From: SKLM01 sp964390305
GTDB taxonomy: Bacteria; Chloroflexota; Anaerolineae; B4-G1
DNA length: 15,454 bases
Reading direction: 5' to 3'
NCBI GenBank assembly: GCA_964390305.1
Contig: CAYMHT010000061.1
Coordinates: forward strand, 1-15,454
Part shown: positions 1 through 6,697 of the stretch, piece by piece
How positions within the stretch are numbered: position 1 is the first letter of the stretch
Layout of the letters: each line of letters begins with the position of its first letter
Notes under the pieces: generated by a model
Databases searched by the model: none
Told to the model about the DNA's origin: nothing
The model's input: only the letters and a program-made list of their open reading frames with translations
Translations under genes and position numbers: made by a program

Positions 1-13
1 AACGTCGCTGATG

Positions 14-42
14 ACTATACAGGGAAGTCGGGGGGTAGGCAA
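14..42 (-). promoter_or_regulatory. Possible leftward sigma70-type promoter
   Basis: On the minus strand, TTGCCT (42-37) and TATAGT (19-14) are separated by exactly 17 bases. The -35 box matches the consensus at 4 of 6 positions and the -10 box at 5 of 6. It points out of the window, so it would drive a gene divergent from rel that I cannot see. There is no independent support for it. Confidence 0.4.
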
Positions 43-75
43 GTTGACTGGTCGAGTAGAACCGCAACGAACTCG

Positions 76-103
76 TTGACAAACGCGGAGATCGCACTAT
101 ACT
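76..103 (+). promoter_or_regulatory. Promoter of rel
   Basis: TTGACA (76-81, perfect -35) is followed after 16 bases by TATACT (98-103, 5 of 6 to the -10 consensus). Transcription would start near 110, giving rel a leader of about 110 nt. The form is that of a housekeeping sigma70/SigA promoter. Confidence 0.75.
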
Positions 104-170
104 CTGATTAGTTCAGTGCCTCGGGCGACGACGTCGGACCATCCTCCCCATTACTGACCTGACAAGCAAC

Positions 171-195
171 TCAAGAGGGGTGGCGGCGCTCTTGA
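171..195 (+). other. Stem-loop in the rel leader
   Basis: TCAAGAG (171-177) pairs perfectly with CTCTTGA (189-195) around an 11-base G-rich loop. It ends 25 bases before the rel start codon. No T-run follows, so it is not a standard intrinsic terminator. A role in translation or mRNA stability is possible but is only inference. Confidence 0.4.
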
Positions 196-220
196 TGAGC
201 CGTTTGATTGCCTCTGTACT

Positions 221-2419
221 GTGATGCGGGCTATGCGAGCAAATACGGACAAGGAGACGGTCAGAATATCGGACGTCTTGCAGCGCCTTCTGCCTGCGGA
301 GCGCGATAATGGGGCGGCGGCGCTGATTGAACGGGCGTACGCCTTGGCCGAAGAGGCACACGCGCGCCAGAGTCGTGACTCTGGTGCTCCGTACATCCAG
401 CACCCGCTGTCTGTGGCTCTCCTGCTGGCTGACATCGGCATGGGGCCGGATACTGTCGCTGCCGGCCTGCTGCACGACGTGGTGGAGGATGGCGGGGTTG
501 ATCTGGCGCAGCTGGCCGAGATTTTCAATGATGATATCGCAGCCCTGGTCGACGGGGTGACGAAACTGGAGCAGATGGAGAAGGAGCAGGTCGACGATCG
601 GTTCGCAGACGACGGCAAGAGACGCTCTACGGACCGGGAGGCCGAGAGCCTCCGCAAGATGTTCATCGCCATGGCTGAGGACATGCGGGTTGTGATCATC
701 AAGCTGGCGGATCGGGTGCACAACATGCGCACGCTCGATCCTCTTGACGAAGAGCGTCGGAGGGCGTTCGCTCGTGAGACTCAGGAGATCTTTGCCCCCC
801 TGGCGAGCAGCTTGGGCATCTGGCAGTGGAAATGGGAACTGGAGGACCTGAGCTTCCGCTACTTGGAACCTGAGACCTACGGCTGGATGAAAGAGTTGAT
901 CGCGGAGCGTCGCCCAGATCGTGAAGCCAGCATTGAGCGATACACCGAGATCCTTCGCAAGAAGCTGACAGAAGAAGGCTTCGACGCGAAGATCGAAGGG
1001 CGCCCGAAGCACATCTATAGTATCTATCGGAAGATGCGCCGCAAGGATGTTGCGTTTGGGCAGGTCTACGATGTACGTGGAATCCGGGTCATCACTGAGA
1101 GTGAGCCTGACTGCTATCGCATCTTGGGTATCGTGCACAGTCTCTGGAAGCCAATCCCCGGTGAATTCGACGACTATATCGCGACGCCCAAGGAGAATGG
1201 CTACCAGAGTCTCCACACAGCCGTGATTGCCGACGATGGCAAGACCCTCGAGGTGCAAATCCGCACCGAAGAGATGGACCGGGTCGCTGAGTATGGCGTC
1301 GCCGCGCATTGGCGCTACAAGGGGACCGGAGAAGCGGATCCGTCGTTCGATACGAAGATCGCGTGGATGCGCTCACTGGTGGAATGGCAGCGGGAGTTGC
1401 CCGATGCCAGTGAGTTCGTCGATGCCATGAAGACGGACATCTTCCAGGATCGTGTCTACACGTTCACCCCCGATGGCGACATCATCGATCTTCCCGCCGG
1501 GTCAACGCCCATCGACTTCGCGTACCACATCCACACGGAGGTAGGACACCGCTGTCGCGGAGCTAAGGTCAACGATAGATGGGTCGGGTTGGGTTATCAG
1601 CTGAAGACCGGCGATCGCGTGGAGATCATCACCGATAAGCAGGCGTCGCCGAGCCGCGATTGGCTCAATCCAGCTCTCGGCTACGTCAGGACCTCGCGGG
1701 CTCGGTCTAAGATCCGGCGCTGGTTCCGGCGTCAAGATCGGGAGAAGAACATCACTCAGGGCCGTGAGGTCGTTGAGCGGGAGCTTAGGCATCTGGGCAT
1801 GGAGCATCTTGGCCATGAAAGAGTTGCTGAGTTCTTTGGCTATGAGAGCGCCCGCGATTTCTACGCTGCTGTTGGATTCGGGGATATCAATGCTCAGCAG
1901 ATTGCCAGCAAGATCGCGGAGTCGACCTCGGAAGAGGAGAAGGAGTTACTGCCAGCGGAGCCTCCCACTCTTCCGGAGTCCGTCGAAGGGATCCAGGTAC
2001 AGGGTACCGGCGGGTTAATGACTCGGCTTGCGCGATGCTGCAGTCCGCTGCCAGGGGAGGAGATTGTTGGCTATGTGACACGGGGGAGAGGAGTCACGAT
2101 CCATCGGCGTGACTGCGTCAACATCCTCCGGGCGAATGATCGAGAGCGCCTTATCGAGGTTGACTGGGGCTCGGAGGCGCAGACGGTCCCCGTGGCAGTC
2201 TACATCACGGCCTATGATCGAACCGGGCTATTGCACGAGATTGCGGGCGTAATCAGCAGTGAGAGGATCAACATGTCAGCCCTGAACGTGAGCCGAGAGA
2301 AGAACATCGCCACCCTCTACATTACGCTTGAGATCAACGACATCGCTCAGCTCAGCCGCGTCCTGACCAAGATCGAGAGCCTGCCCAACGTCATTGAAGC
2401 CAAACGACACACCGGCTAG
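221..2419 (+). CDS. rel: Bifunctional (p)ppGpp synthetase/hydrolase, RelA/SpoT family
   Basis: This cytosolic enzyme makes (p)ppGpp from ATP and GTP/GDP on starved ribosomes and also degrades it; it is the core of the stringent response. At 732 residues it has the full Rel layout. The N-terminal HD hydrolase (about 40-190) has its metal ligands intact: H61, H85-D86 and D164. The synthetase domain (about 255-365) has the GRPKHIYSIY stretch, YDVRGIRV, and the catalytic-type Glu E344 in EVQIRT. The TGS domain follows (about 410-471), then a helical region, a Cys-rich segment with RCCSPLPG near 605-611, and a C-terminal ACT domain (about 658-730). Both activities therefore look alive, as expected for a genome with one long Rel. 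The start is GTG at 221, but ATG at 224 or 233 is equally possible, because no convincing Shine-Dalgarno lies 5-12 bases upstream of any of them. No in-frame start occurs further upstream before a stop at 155. It is convergent with the parvulin-like gene. Confidence 0.97.
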   Translation: MMRAMRANTDKETVRISDVLQRLLPAERDNGAAALIERAYALAEEAHARQSRDSGAPYIQHPLSVALLLADIGMGPDTVAAGLLHDVVEDGGVDLAQLAEIFNDDIAALVDGVTKLEQMEKEQVDDRFADDGKRRSTDREAESLRKMFIAMAEDMRVVIIKLADRVHNMRTLDPLDEERRRAFARETQEIFAPLASSLGIWQWKWELEDLSFRYLEPETYGWMKELIAERRPDREASIERYTEILRKKLTEEGFDAKIEGRPKHIYSIYRKMRRKDVAFGQVYDVRGIRVITESEPDCYRILGIVHSLWKPIPGEFDDYIATPKENGYQSLHTAVIADDGKTLEVQIRTEEMDRVAEYGVAAHWRYKGTGEADPSFDTKIAWMRSLVEWQRELPDASEFVDAMKTDIFQDRVYTFTPDGDIIDLPAGSTPIDFAYHIHTEVGHRCRGAKVNDRWVGLGYQLKTGDRVEIITDKQASPSRDWLNPALGYVRTSRARSKIRRWFRRQDREKNITQGREVVERELRHLGMEHLGHERVAEFFGYESARDFYAAVGFGDINAQQIASKIAESTSEEEKELLPAEPPTLPESVEGIQVQGTGGLMTRLARCCSPLPGEEIVGYVTRGRGVTIHRRDCVNILRANDRERLIEVDWGSEAQTVPVAVYITAYDRTGLLHEIAGVISSERINMSALNVSREKNIATLYITLEINDIAQLSRVLTKIESLPNVIEAKRHTG

Positions 2420-2425
2420 ACGCAA

Positions 2426-2446
2426 GGGCCCGGTCTGGCCGGGTCT
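2426..2446. terminator. Weak GC-rich hairpin between convergent genes
   Basis: CCCGG (2429-2433) pairs with CCGGG (2439-2443) around a 5-base loop, and the stem can extend outward with G-U and G-C pairs. It lies just after the rel stop and faces the end of the convergent gene. There is no T-tract on either strand, so it could be a weak or Rho-assisted terminator at best. Confidence 0.3.
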
Positions 2447-2484
2447 GCAGGCCTGCCGATCCGGCCGCGTGGCGACCCCAAGAT

Positions 2485-3690
2485 CTACGGCTCTGTCGGC
2501 ACCCGGTTCTCGATCGATTTGCGCTCCACTAGAGATTGCTGAGCATCGAGCCAGGACTGGAACGCGTCTTCCGCCATCTGATCCCGCACGGAGTCTTCTA
2601 CATCGCGCATTTCGCGCCCGGTGACCACGATGATGTAATACGTCTGGCTTTGTTCGCCCACTCCAACAGGCTCACTGTGATCGCCAACATCCAGGCTGAA
2701 AGCCCGATCCGCTAGCTCCTCGCCAAGGCGATTCTCCAGCAGCTCTCTCGGCAACCAGCTTAGCTCGCTGCTGTATCCTGGTTGCTCCTCGTCCGCCTCG
2801 ACCTCCTCTGCCAGCGCCTCGAAGTCCTCGCCGCCGTCCAGCCGTTGAGCCAGTTCAGCTGCCTGGTCCTCGCTATTCACGCTGAGGAATCGCAACGTGA
2901 CCTGTTCGGCCTCGCTCGGAAGCTCTTCTTTTATATCCTCTCTCAGCTTTTCTATCAGCAATAAGGCCTGGATCCACGAGCGGTACTGCTGCTCTGAGAT
3001 ACCAAGGGGTCTCAATCCTTGTCTTATGTAGGTGTTGTAGAGCTCGCGGAAGTCAGACTCTGTCATCTGCGTGGCCGTAGGTGCTGGCGTGGGCTCCGAC
3101 GCGGTCAGCGTTTGGGTCGCAGTCAGCGGGGGCGAGGCGGCGGGCATCGGCGTGGCATCAGGATTATACCCAAACCCTGCCTGAATCTCTTCCTGCACCT
3201 CATGAGATGTGACCTCGATGCCCCGGCGCTCGGCTTCCTGTGCCACCAACCTCTCCTGGATCATTCGATCGAGGACTTGCTCGCCTATGATCTCGGCGTT
3301 CTCGTGAGCCAGCTGGGCGTCAAGACTGCTGATCTGACTCTGAATGTAGTCCTGGAGTGACTGCCCCGCCGAGTCCGAGCCCTGCGCCCCAAGTGCTTGC
3401 TGCTGTTGGTAGAGATAGCGAAGTTGGTTCTCCAGCTGCAATCGCCTGAACTTCACCCTGGCCTGGAACTCGGCGGTGGTGATGGGGCTCTGGCCTACGA
3501 TGGCGACCGGTTCACGAGGCTTGATAATCTTCTCAGCAACGATGCCGTAGCCCAGGATCCCGATGACGAGCATCGCGACGACACTCACGCCCCAGATAAG
3601 GGCTCTCTGCATCTGCTTCTCCCGATCCAGGCGCGAGCGTTGCTTGCGAGTCAGCGTTTCTGCAGGGGCACGTTTAACCTTCTTACCCAT
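2485..3690 (-). CDS. Membrane-anchored SurA/parvulin-like folding protein
   Basis: The protein has 401 residues. A basic cytosolic N-terminus (1-29) precedes one hydrophobic helix (about 30-51), so the rest should lie outside the membrane as a type II-oriented or signal-anchored protein. Residues about 60-255 resemble the helical SurA_N chaperone module, with long charged helices interrupted by a Thr/Pro/Ala-rich linker (about 178-209). Residues about 262-360 match the parvulin rotamase fold, with the usual repeat of alanines and aromatic-Ser-Trp (ELSWLPREL). In the family these proteins help exported proteins fold. The first parvulin strand reads LRFLSV instead of the usual RHILV, and the late strand reads YYIIVV instead of one with His, so catalysis is doubtful and a pure chaperone role is possible. 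GGAGAG lies 8 bases before the ATG. An intrinsic terminator sits only about 30 bases upstream, so expression depends on readthrough or on a promoter I cannot identify. Confidence 0.85.
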   Translation of the reverse strand: MGKKVKRAPAETLTRKQRSRLDREKQMQRALIWGVSVVAMLVIGILGYGIVAEKIIKPREPVAIVGQSPITTAEFQARVKFRRLQLENQLRYLYQQQQALGAQGSDSAGQSLQDYIQSQISSLDAQLAHENAEIIGEQVLDRMIQERLVAQEAERRGIEVTSHEVQEEIQAGFGYNPDATPMPAASPPLTATQTLTASEPTPAPTATQMTESDFRELYNTYIRQGLRPLGISEQQYRSWIQALLLIEKLREDIKEELPSEAEQVTLRFLSVNSEDQAAELAQRLDGGEDFEALAEEVEADEEQPGYSSELSWLPRELLENRLGEELADRAFSLDVGDHSEPVGVGEQSQTYYIIVVTGREMRDVEDSVRDQMAEDAFQSWLDAQQSLVERKSIENRVPTEP

Positions 3691-3719
3691 CCTCTACACT
3701 CTCCGTCTAGACAAGATGC

Positions 3720-3754
3720 AAAATAAAAGAAGGCCCACGTACATCGAGGCCTTC
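3720..3754 (-). terminator. Intrinsic terminator of the rpsF-ssb-rpsR operon
   Basis: Read on the minus strand, GAAGGCC (3754-3748) and GGCCTTC (3735-3729) form a perfect 7-bp stem around a 12-base loop, followed directly by TTTTATTTT (3728-3720). The stem can gain two more pairs (G-U, A-U) at its base. It starts about 31 bases after the rpsR stop. This is a textbook Rho-independent terminator. Confidence 0.88.
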
Positions 3755-3785
3755 CTGTTGTGTCCAAGGAGCTACGCGCACATGG

Positions 3786-4007
3786 CTAGCCAACGAAGGG
3801 CAGCATCGCCAAGTGGCGAGCGCGCTTTACAGCTCTGGCGAGCTGCCGCTGGTGCTGGGCGCACGTCGATGTCTGTCTTCGTGATCGAATCTTGCCGCGT
3901 TCCGTCAGGAACTCCTTCAGCGTATCGATGTCCTTGTAGTCAACATGCTCAATACCCTCTTCGCAGAAGTAGCATGTGCTGCGTCGTCTTCTGTACCACG
4001 GGCTCAT
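3786..4007 (-). CDS. rpsR: 30S ribosomal protein S18 (zinc-ribbon form)
   Basis: A 73-residue S18, of normal length, which binds 16S rRNA as a heterodimer with S6 on the 30S platform. The family core is clear: VDYKDIDTLKEFL, then RGKIRSRRQT, then a QRQLARAVKRARHLAMLPF tail. It carries C12-x2-C15 near the N-terminus and C49-x2-H52 further on, the Zn-binding (C+) type of S18; many bacteria carry a version without these cysteines, sometimes under zinc-limitation control. The start has a strong GAGGAGGAGGA Shine-Dalgarno. It is the last gene of the rpsF-ssb-rpsR operon, 59 bases after ssb, and a strong terminator follows. Confidence 0.97.
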   Translation of the reverse strand: MSPWYRRRRSTCYFCEEGIEHVDYKDIDTLKEFLTERGKIRSRRQTSTCAQHQRQLARAVKRARHLAMLPFVG

Positions 4008-4066
4008 CCGTCCTCCTCCTCGAATCTACCTGAAGCGCAGCTTACATCTGCGCCAATAATCGAATC

Positions 4067-4441
4067 CTACTCGCCAAGAGCTTGCGCTGAGTCGTCATCC
4101 ATCCCTGGAGTGGGGCTAAACAAGATCATGTCGTTGGCAACCAGTTCGGCTCGGAAGTGCCGATTCCCGTCTGCCGTCTGCCAACTTCGCGTGTGGAGTC
4201 GCCCCTCGATGTAGACTTGATGGTCCTCACGTAGGCTTCTCTTGCATCTCTCTGCCAGGTCGCCCCAGGCGACCACATTGAACCACTCGGTCTCTTCATG
4301 ATCTTGACCCTCCCCGTCGCGCCACGAGCGCGTCGTGCCGACGCTGAACGAGGTCACTGGATGCCCGCTCGGCATGTACCGCATTTCCGGAGGGCGTCCG
4401 ACACTTCCAATCACCATTACCTTATTCAAGCTCCTGGTCAT
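4067..4441 (-). CDS. ssb: Single-stranded DNA-binding protein
   Basis: A 124-residue SSB that coats ssDNA during replication, repair and recombination. The OB fold spans about 1-108 and shows the family landmarks: SLNKVMVIGSVGRPPEMRY, TSFSVGTTRSW, ETEWFNVVAWG and QVYIEGRLHTRSW, with the DNA-stacking aromatics W40, W53, F54, W59 and W87. What follows is very short: about 16 residues with an acidic patch (MDDD, 114-117), ending in ALGE. The usual long flexible tail and the DDDIPF-type tip that recruits repair and replication partners are not present. The gene lies between rpsF and rpsR, the position of the main SSB in many Gram-positive-like genomes. A GGGGGA Shine-Dalgarno precedes the ATG by 8 bases. 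Identity is certain; the odd tail is discussed as a finding. Confidence 0.95.
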   Translation of the reverse strand: MTRSLNKVMVIGSVGRPPEMRYMPSGHPVTSFSVGTTRSWRDGEGQDHEETEWFNVVAWGDLAERCKRSLREDHQVYIEGRLHTRSWQTADGNRHFRAELVANDMILFSPTPGMDDDSAQALGE

Positions 4442-4461
4442 AGCGCGCTGGTCCCCCGAGT

Positions 4462-4749
4462 CTAGGACTCAAGCCGGATGATTAAGTGTCGCATCACCGG
4501 TTCTGTCAGCTTCAGAACGCGTTCTATCTCAGAGATACTCTGTGGTTCCAGGTCGAACTCCATCAGGACGTACCGTCCTTCCTGTTGCTTCTTGATCGGG
4601 TAAGCAAGCTTACGCAGTCCCCAAGACTCGACCTTCGTCACCTTCCCGTCGTTTTTGGTGATCAGATCCTTAACATCGTCGACGACGTCTTCGGCTTCAT
4701 CTCCATCAATCTCGGGGTGAATGATGAAGACCATCTCATAATCGCGCAC
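4462..4749 (-). CDS. rpsF: 30S ribosomal protein S6
   Basis: A 95-residue S6, of typical length, which partners S18 on the 30S subunit platform. The sequence runs through the standard S6 elements: YEMVFIIHPEI, a helix, VTKVESWGLRKLAYPIKKQQEGRYVLMEF, and the terminal helix with ERVLKLTEPVMRHLIIRLE. The start codon is GTG at 4749, fixed by a near-perfect AAGGAGGT Shine-Dalgarno 6-7 bases upstream. It opens the rpsF-ssb-rpsR operon behind its own strong promoter and a leader of about 80 nt with a stable hairpin, which suggests feedback control. Confidence 0.97.
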   Translation of the reverse strand: MRDYEMVFIIHPEIDGDEAEDVVDDVKDLITKNDGKVTKVESWGLRKLAYPIKKQQEGRYVLMEFDLEPQSISEIERVLKLTEPVMRHLIIRLES

Positions 4750-4778
4750 CTAGTGACCTCCTTCTTTCCACGGTTGTT

Positions 4779-4802
4779 GCCCTCGGCTCGACGTCCGAGA
4801 GC
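4779..4802 (-). promoter_or_regulatory. Stable hairpin in the rpsF leader, candidate S6:S18 site
   Basis: On the minus strand GCTCTCGG (4802-4795) pairs with CCGAGGGC (4786-4779) over 8 bp with one G-U pair and an 8-base loop. It lies within the leader, about 30 bases before the rpsF start. In many bacteria an S6:S18 complex binds a hairpin in this leader and represses the operon. The position fits, but I cannot match the known CCG-bulge consensus with certainty. Confidence 0.45.
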
Positions 4803-4834
4803 GGAAAGCGAACAGTGCATACGCAACGGCGCGT

Positions 4835-4863
4835 ATCTTAACACGAAGGGGGTGTTTTGACAA
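4835..4863 (-). promoter_or_regulatory. Promoter of the rpsF-ssb-rpsR operon
   Basis: On the minus strand, TTGTCA (4863-4858, 5 of 6) and TAAGAT (4840-4835) are separated by exactly 17 bases. Transcription would start near 4828, about 79 nt before the rpsF GTG. The promoter lies between the pyrG stop and rpsF, so the ribosomal operon can be transcribed independently of pyrG. Confidence 0.75.
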
Positions 4864-4891
4864 CTTGCTGCTGAGCTGCAGATGCCCTCCG

Positions 4892-6568
4892 TTATTGTCC
4901 CACTCCGGATGGCGCGCCTGATCTCGTGCGTGTTGATTCTGGGGGTCTCTCTCTGCTCGATTCGTAGTACTCGATTGACGCAGCGATGAAAGACTTGAAG
5001 AGAGGATGGGGCCGTGTGGGTCGCGACTTGAACTCAGGATGAAACTGGCTCCCCAGCATAAATGGATGGTCGGCCAACTCGGCGATTTCGATCAGTCGCC
5101 CGTCTGGGGAGAGACCACTGAAGACCAAACCAGCCTCTGAAAGCAGCTCTCGGTAGGCGTTATTGATCTCGAAGCGATGGCGATGGCGCTCTTCGACTAG
5201 CGGTACCTCATAGGCCTCGGCAGCCTTTGTCCCCGGTACCAGCCGGCACGGATAGAGACCGAGCCGCATCGTCCCTCCCTTCTCGACGATGGACCGCTGG
5301 TCGGGCATAAGGTCTATGACCGGGTACTCGGTGTGAGCGTCAAACTCGGTGCTGTTCGGTTCGTCAGTGCCCAGAGCGTGGCGAGCCAGCTCCACGATCA
5401 TCACCTGTAATCCCAGGCATAACCCCAGGTAAGGGACTCCGTTCTTCCGGGCCCAACGCGCTGTGTCGATCTTGCCCTCAATCCCTCGCTCACCGAATCC
5501 TCCTGGCACGACGACACCAGACACCCCTCTCAGCTGATCCCACCCACGACCTCGTTCCAGATCCTCGGAGCTCACGTAACGGAGATCGACGTCCCAGCCG
5601 TGTGCCAACGCTCCATGATCCAGTGCCTCGCTCACGCTCATGTATGCATCGCGCAGCTCAACGTACTTCCCCACAATGGCAACCGGCAGGGACGGCTTGG
5701 GTGCGCGGATGCGATGCACGAGCTCGCGCCATTCCTGCAGGTCGGGTTGCTTCGCCTCGAGCTTTAGCCGTTTGACGATGAAGTCGCCCAGGCTGGCGTC
5801 CTCAAGCAGCAATGGTACCTCGTACAAGACCTGAGTGGTTACCAGAGGAATCACGGCGCGGTGTTCCACGTCGCAGAACAGCGAGATCTTGTCGCGCACA
5901 GGTTCGTCGACCGGGTAGTCAGCCCGGGCTATGATCGCGTCTGGTTGAATGCCGATGGAGCGCAGTTCGCGCACACTGTGTTGGGTCGGTTTCGTCTTCA
6001 GTTCGTCGGTGGCGCTGATGTGCGGCAGGAACGTGACGTGAATATAGAATGTGTGGTCGCGACCCACGTCCTGTCGCATTTGGCGCAAGGCCTCCAGGAA
6101 AGGGAGGCTCTCGATGTCGCCAACGGTCCCGCCAACCTCGACGATCACCACGTCGGCATCCGTCTTCTCACCGACCAGGGCGATGCGACGCTTGATCTCG
6201 TCCGTGATATGGGGGATGACTTGTATCGTGCCACCTAGGAAATCGCCACGCCGTTCGCGAGCGATGATCTCGGCGTACACCTGTCCGGTCGTGAGGTTGC
6301 TGTCCTGGGTCAGGCTCTCGTCGATGAACCGCTCGTAGTGTCCCAGATCCAGATCAGTCTCGGCACCGTCCTCGGTCACGAAGACTTCTCCGTGCTGGTA
6401 GGGGGACATCGTCCCAGGATCTACGTTGATGTACGGATCCAGCTTTTGGATAGAGACGCTCACGCCTCGGGCTTTGAGGATACGACCGACGGAGCCCGCC
6501 GTCACACCCTTTCCCACGCCGCTGAGTACTCCACCGGTACAGAAGATGTACTTACCTGCCTGGCTCAT
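4892..6568 (-). CDS. pyrG: CTP synthase (glutamine-hydrolysing)
   Basis: This enzyme converts UTP to CTP with ATP and glutamine, the last step of de novo pyrimidine nucleotide synthesis. At 558 residues it has the normal two-domain build. The amidoligase domain (about 1-270) has the opening KYIFCTGGVLSGVGKG (P-loop at 16-21), the KLDPYINVDPGTMSP stretch and GGTVGDIES. The glutamine amidotransferase domain (about 295-535) has the complete triad: C384 in GLCLGLQ, H510 and E512 in SQFHPEF. The tail after 537 is short and Ser/Arg/Pro-rich, of no known role. The ATG at 6568 lines up with the family N-terminus, but the nearest purine-rich stretch (GGAG) is 15 bases upstream, so translation initiation may be weak. 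A terminator-like hairpin ends 31 bases before the start. No clear terminator follows the stop, so pyrG transcripts may run into rpsF. Confidence 0.98.
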   Translation of the reverse strand: MSQAGKYIFCTGGVLSGVGKGVTAGSVGRILKARGVSVSIQKLDPYINVDPGTMSPYQHGEVFVTEDGAETDLDLGHYERFIDESLTQDSNLTTGQVYAEIIARERRGDFLGGTIQVIPHITDEIKRRIALVGEKTDADVVIVEVGGTVGDIESLPFLEALRQMRQDVGRDHTFYIHVTFLPHISATDELKTKPTQHSVRELRSIGIQPDAIIARADYPVDEPVRDKISLFCDVEHRAVIPLVTTQVLYEVPLLLEDASLGDFIVKRLKLEAKQPDLQEWRELVHRIRAPKPSLPVAIVGKYVELRDAYMSVSEALDHGALAHGWDVDLRYVSSEDLERGRGWDQLRGVSGVVVPGGFGERGIEGKIDTARWARKNGVPYLGLCLGLQVMIVELARHALGTDEPNSTEFDAHTEYPVIDLMPDQRSIVEKGGTMRLGLYPCRLVPGTKAAEAYEVPLVEERHRHRFEINNAYRELLSEAGLVFSGLSPDGRLIEIAELADHPFMLGSQFHPEFKSRPTRPHPLFKSFIAASIEYYESSRERPPESTRTRSGAPSGVGQ

Positions 6569-6590
6569 CAGTCTGGTCTGATTCTCCGAT

Positions 6591-6629
6591 ACAACAAACA
6601 GGGAGAGTCACTCGTCGCAACCCTCCCTG
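6591..6629 (-). terminator. Terminator or attenuator ahead of pyrG
   Basis: On the minus strand CAGGGAG (6629-6623) pairs perfectly with CTCCCTG (6605-6599) around a 17-base loop, followed at once by TTTGTTGT (6598-6591). It fits a Rho-independent terminator. It could end the Roadblock transcript or act as a leader attenuator for pyrG, whose ATG is only about 22 bases past the T-run. Confidence 0.6.
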
Positions 6630-6697
6630 GATACAAACCGACCTGTCGTTTCAGTCGATCGGCCACTGACGACTCGGTACGCCAGCCATGGCGGTCA

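Noticed and set aside
1..111. Open plus-strand frame from base 1 to a stop at 109, as a possible tail of an upstream gene
   Set aside because: It overlaps the rel promoter, has only about 36 codons, and the sequence has no recognisable family features.
172..190. T-box-like motif (AGGGGTGGCGGCG) in the rel leader
   Set aside because: A T-box needs the AGGGTGG-N-ACCGCG core plus a specifier stem; only the first half matches, and rel is not a typical T-box target.
113..1309. Long minus-strand open frame of 398 codons opposite rel
   Set aside because: It lies fully antisense to an unmistakable rel gene; in GC-rich DNA such mirror frames are expected, and its product resembles nothing known.
2447..2456. 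Palindrome GCAGGCCTGC between the convergent genes
   Set aside because: Ten bases of perfect symmetry with no loop or T-run; short GC-rich palindromes are common by chance.
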